Below, in pieces: positions 61,687 through 64,000 of a stretch of DNA of 64,000 nucleotides (positions within the stretch are counted from its first letter, which is position 1; every line of letters starts with the position of its first letter). This DNA is from Natribacillus halophilus (GTDB lineage Bacteria > Bacillota > Bacilli > Bacillales > Marinococcaceae). The stretch lies in assembly GCF_900100185.1 (NCBI RefSeq), contig NZ_FNEN01000005.1, positions 1-64,000 on the forward strand, in the 5' to 3' direction. A program made the position numbers and the translations under genes. The notes beneath the pieces are model-generated. The model was not told the DNA's origin, searched no databases, and worked only from the letters and a program-made list of their open reading frames with translations.

Positions 61687-62988
61687 TCAGTTCATCAAAT
61701 CAGGTAAAACCATAATAATTTCCGGGAATAACGTAAACAAAATCACACCGATAATTAACGCCCCCACCATAGGCATAACCGCTTTGAATATTTTCTCAAT
61801 AGGGATATCCTTTACGACACCGCTGATAATGTAAATACTAATGCCAAGCGGAGGTGTGATTAAACCAATGTTAACGACCATTACCATTATTACTCCAAAC
61901 CAAAGGCCATCAAAACCAAGAGATGTAATTAAAGGATAAACAATGGGGAGTGTGAGCACAAGGATCGCGATGCCTTCTAAAAACAGCCCTAACAGAAAAT
62001 AAACAAGTAAAATAGCAGCTAAAATCATAATTGGCGACCAATCAAGCTGTTGGACAAACGAAGTAAGCTCTGTAGGGATACGACTAATCGATAAAAATTG
62101 GCTGAAGAGTTCGGCGCCGATCAAAATTAAAAAGATCATCGCCGATAAACGTAATGTATCACTTAAGGCTTTTCCTAATGCTGACCAGTTGAGGCGTCGG
62201 GTTAATACTGCCAAAAGAAACGAGCCAAACGCTCCGACAGAACCCGCTTCTGTAGGTGTAAATATCCCCAAATAAATACCGCCAATGCTGACGATAAATA
62301 AAAAGATAAACGGCCAAACATTTTTCAATGAACGAAAACGATCACTCCAGGAAGATTTACTGGTTGGAGGAGCCGCATCGGGATATTTAGCAATCCATAA
62401 ATATATCACGAGTATAAAAATAAGCATCATGACAATTCCGGGGATAATCCCGGCAATAAGGAGTGACCCTATATCCTCCATTGTCAGAATTCCATATAAT
62501 ATTAGAATGACACTAGGAGGGATTAACGGTCCTAACGTTCCACCTGCCGCTACACAAGCCGCAGAAAGAGACATACTATAGTTATAGCGTCTCATTTCAG
62601 GGATAGAGATCCTTGCGACCGTAGCGGTGGTGGCATTGACGGAGCCGGAAATTGCAGCAAAGACTGAGCTGGTCCCTATGGTGGTGACCGCCATTCCTCC
62701 CTTTAAATGCCCGATCCACTTGTCAACGGATTGATACAAATCTTGCCCGAACCCACTATGAGACAAAAACATGCCCATTAAAATAAAAAGGGGAATGACG
62801 CTTAATGAGTAATCGCTTACTGTGTTAAATGGCATACTTCCTAATTGTACCATTGCCGTATCAAATCCCCTGATCAAACCAAACCCTGTAACACCAACAA
62901 TGATCAAGGCAATACTGACAGGAAATTTAAATAAAAATAGCAAGAGAAGAGCCACAACACCCATTATGCCTATAAATTCCGGACTCAT
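61687..62988 (-). CDS. dctM: TRAP transporter large permease (DctM)
   Basis: A 433-residue membrane protein with about twelve segments and DctM features (IPLFILMGMFLSHSG, GSVNATTATVARISIPEM, GLITPPLGISIYI). It forms the Na+-driven channel part of a DctPQM system. It overlaps dctQ by four bases (ATGA). Confidence 0.93.
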   Translation of the reverse strand: MSPEFIGIMGVVALLLLFLFKFPVSIALIIVGVTGFGLIRGFDTAMVQLGSMPFNTVSDYSLSVIPLFILMGMFLSHSGFGQDLYQSVDKWIGHLKGGMAVTTIGTSSVFAAISGSVNATTATVARISIPEMRRYNYSMSLSAACVAAGGTLGPLIPPSVILILYGILTMEDIGSLLIAGIIPGIVMMLIFILVIYLWIAKYPDAAPPTSKSSWSDRFRSLKNVWPFIFLFIVSIGGIYLGIFTPTEAGSVGAFGSFLLAVLTRRLNWSALGKALSDTLRLSAMIFLILIGAELFSQFLSISRIPTELTSFVQQLDWSPIMILAAILLVYFLLGLFLEGIAILVLTLPIVYPLITSLGFDGLWFGVIMVMVVNIGLITPPLGISIYIISGVVKDIPIEKIFKAVMPMVGALIIGVILFTLFPEIIMVLPDLMN

Positions 62989-63488
62989 GATTTCTGCGCC
63001 ACCTCCCTGAAATGACTCAAGCCATTAAACAAAACTTTGGCCGCAAATATAAACGTGGCACCTGCTACAATAATGATAAAAGGATACAGCGGGAGGCCAA
63101 GGTCAGTCGTAATGATCGAGCGGTTCATAATTCGCATTGCATGTTCCCATAGTTGATAGCCCATTACAATCACTACGATGAACACAACAGCCTCGACCGA
63201 TCCCTCAATAAAATTCCTAACTCGATGGGACAATCGATCGACCAAAAAACCAATAGCAATATGCTCTCGATAATGATGGGTCATCGCTAGGGCAAAAAAA
63301 ATCATTAATGCGGTTCCCATCTCCACCAATTCATAGGTGCCCGTAATAGATTGGCTAAAAAAATACCGCAATAGAATATCCACTGGGATTAACGCCATGA
63401 TAAAGAGTATGATAATACTCGCACATATGAGGAAGAATTTGCTCAGGGCTGTTACTACCTTTTCAGCTTTTTCAATATACTGCCACAT
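62985..63488 (-). CDS. dctQ: TRAP transporter small permease (DctQ)
   Basis: A 167-residue protein with four membrane segments and the DctQ pattern (DILLRYFFSQSITGTYELVE, HYREHIAIGFLVDRL). Partner of DctM; begins six bases after the receptor gene. Confidence 0.92.
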   Translation of the reverse strand: MWQYIEKAEKVVTALSKFFLICASIIILFIMALIPVDILLRYFFSQSITGTYELVEMGTALMIFFALAMTHHYREHIAIGFLVDRLSHRVRNFIEGSVEAVVFIVVIVMGYQLWEHAMRIMNRSIITTDLGLPLYPFIIIVAGATFIFAAKVLFNGLSHFREVAQKS

Positions 63489-63493
63489 CTTAT

Positions 63494-64000
63494 CTACCCC
63501 TGTTCATCTCCTAATTCCTCAGCTCTTTTGTAAACTTCTTCACCGGGGAGACCTTCTTCCTCCATGCGATTAATCCAATCATCAATAACGGGCTGCATTT
63601 CTTCCTCCCATTTCTCGAGTTGGTCATCATTTAACTCAATAATTTCAGCGCCCGATTCTACCGCTGCCTCCATTGCTTCGTCAGAACGCTCATCGATAAT
63701 TTCACCGGCAGTGCTCGCGGTTTCTTCGCCCATGATTTTTTTCATGGCCTCCTGATCTTCCTCATCAATAGAGTTCCAGCTGTCTTGATTCATGACACCA
63801 AAGAATGTTGTGAAATAAAAATCTCCAACGGTTACATAGTCCACTAGTTCATGTAAACTATAGTCAACTAAGGTGTGGGGAGGGCCAACAGTTCCGTCGA
63901 CAACACCCTGTTGCAGGGCCTGATAAGTATCTGCCATAGGCATGGACACCGGAGTTGCTCCCATCAATTCCAACCAATTGTTTACCTCAGGTGATGGAGA
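63494..64000 (-). CDS. dctP: TRAP transporter substrate-binding protein (DctP), C-terminal part
   Basis: The frame is open to the window end, reading SPEVNNWLELMGATPVSMPM and then ALQQGVVDGTVGP, the usual core of DctP receptors. About 169 residues are visible; the signal and the ligand-defining Arg region are outside. The mature part is acidic. The ligand of this DctPQM system cannot be stated. Confidence 0.9.
   Translation of the reverse strand, partial: SPSPEVNNWLELMGATPVSMPMADTYQALQQGVVDGTVGPPHTLVDYSLHELVDYVTVGDFYFTTFFGVMNQDSWNSIDEEDQEAMKKIMGEETASTAGEIIDERSDEAMEAAVESGAEIIELNDDQLEKWEEEMQPVIDDWINRMEEEGLPGEEVYKRAEELGDEQG

Overview
The window looks like chromosome of a haloalkaliphilic member of the Bacillaceae (a Salicibibacter- or alkaliphilic Bacillus-like firmicute; this is inference). 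The signs are strong AGGAGG ribosome-binding sites, frequent TTG/GTG starts, a TapA/SipW/TasA matrix operon, a TPP riboswitch of Bacillus type, an NhaC-type Na+/H+ antiporter, and secreted proteins very rich in Asp and Glu. No rRNA, tRNA, CRISPR array or prophage was seen.

Layout. 1-9 kb: the start of an IS110-type transposase, an AbrB-family membrane protein, ribose-phosphate pyrophosphokinase with a 2-hydroxyacid dehydrogenase, an SDR oxidoreductase, a DJ-1/PfpI protein, a membrane protein that looks like an inactivated site-2 protease, NhaC, and an acyl-CoA synthetase. 9-13.5 kb: a DeoR regulator, DUF1537 four-carbon acid kinase, PdxA2-type dehydrogenase and GntP permease, matching D-threonate/D-erythronate catabolism. 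13.7-19.3 kb: a dihydrodipicolinate-reductase-like enzyme, LysR regulator and a TAXI-type TRAP transporter.

19.4-42 kb is the striking part. Nine complete secreted enzymes and one gene remnant carry the same module of about 82 residues (consensus elements HLTAV, HMEGF, LLDxQ, ISxEAY), probably the domain databases call FIMAH. The enzymes are two GH3 NagZ-type glycosidases, an AmiE-like serine hydrolase, an EEP-fold phosphodiesterase, a NamZ exo-muramidase (DUF1343), an M14-M28 double peptidase, an M19 dipeptidase, an N-acyl-D-amino-acid deacylase and a gamma-glutamyltransferase. Among them lie a thermolysin-type protease and a TapA-like/SipW/TasA operon with a second, near-identical TasA. Together they read as an extracellular peptidoglycan and peptide scavenging system combined with an amyloid-type matrix.

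42-57.6 kb gives the intracellular counterpart in part: FdhD/DUF1641/formate dehydrogenase with an OFA-family carrier, 5-oxoprolinase PxpABC (would use pyroglutamate arising from gamma-glutamyl compounds), an M20 hydrolase/GNAT acyltransferase/N-succinylamino acid racemase trio that fits the known D- to L-amino acid conversion route, a frameshifted YkvI-type membrane protein, and a TPP-riboswitch-controlled thiamine salvage pair (YlmB-like, TenA). 57.7-64 kb: gene debris, a GMC oxidoreductase, an IS630 fragment, a RibF-like FAD synthetase and a DctPQM TRAP transporter cut by the window end.

Four arrays of a short repeat with an exact 21-bp period (core CTGGCG) each lie just behind a stop codon, and a fifth array of another type has an exact 52-bp period (GGACAAAA/TTGTCC). 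These arrays are not explained by any feature class I know.
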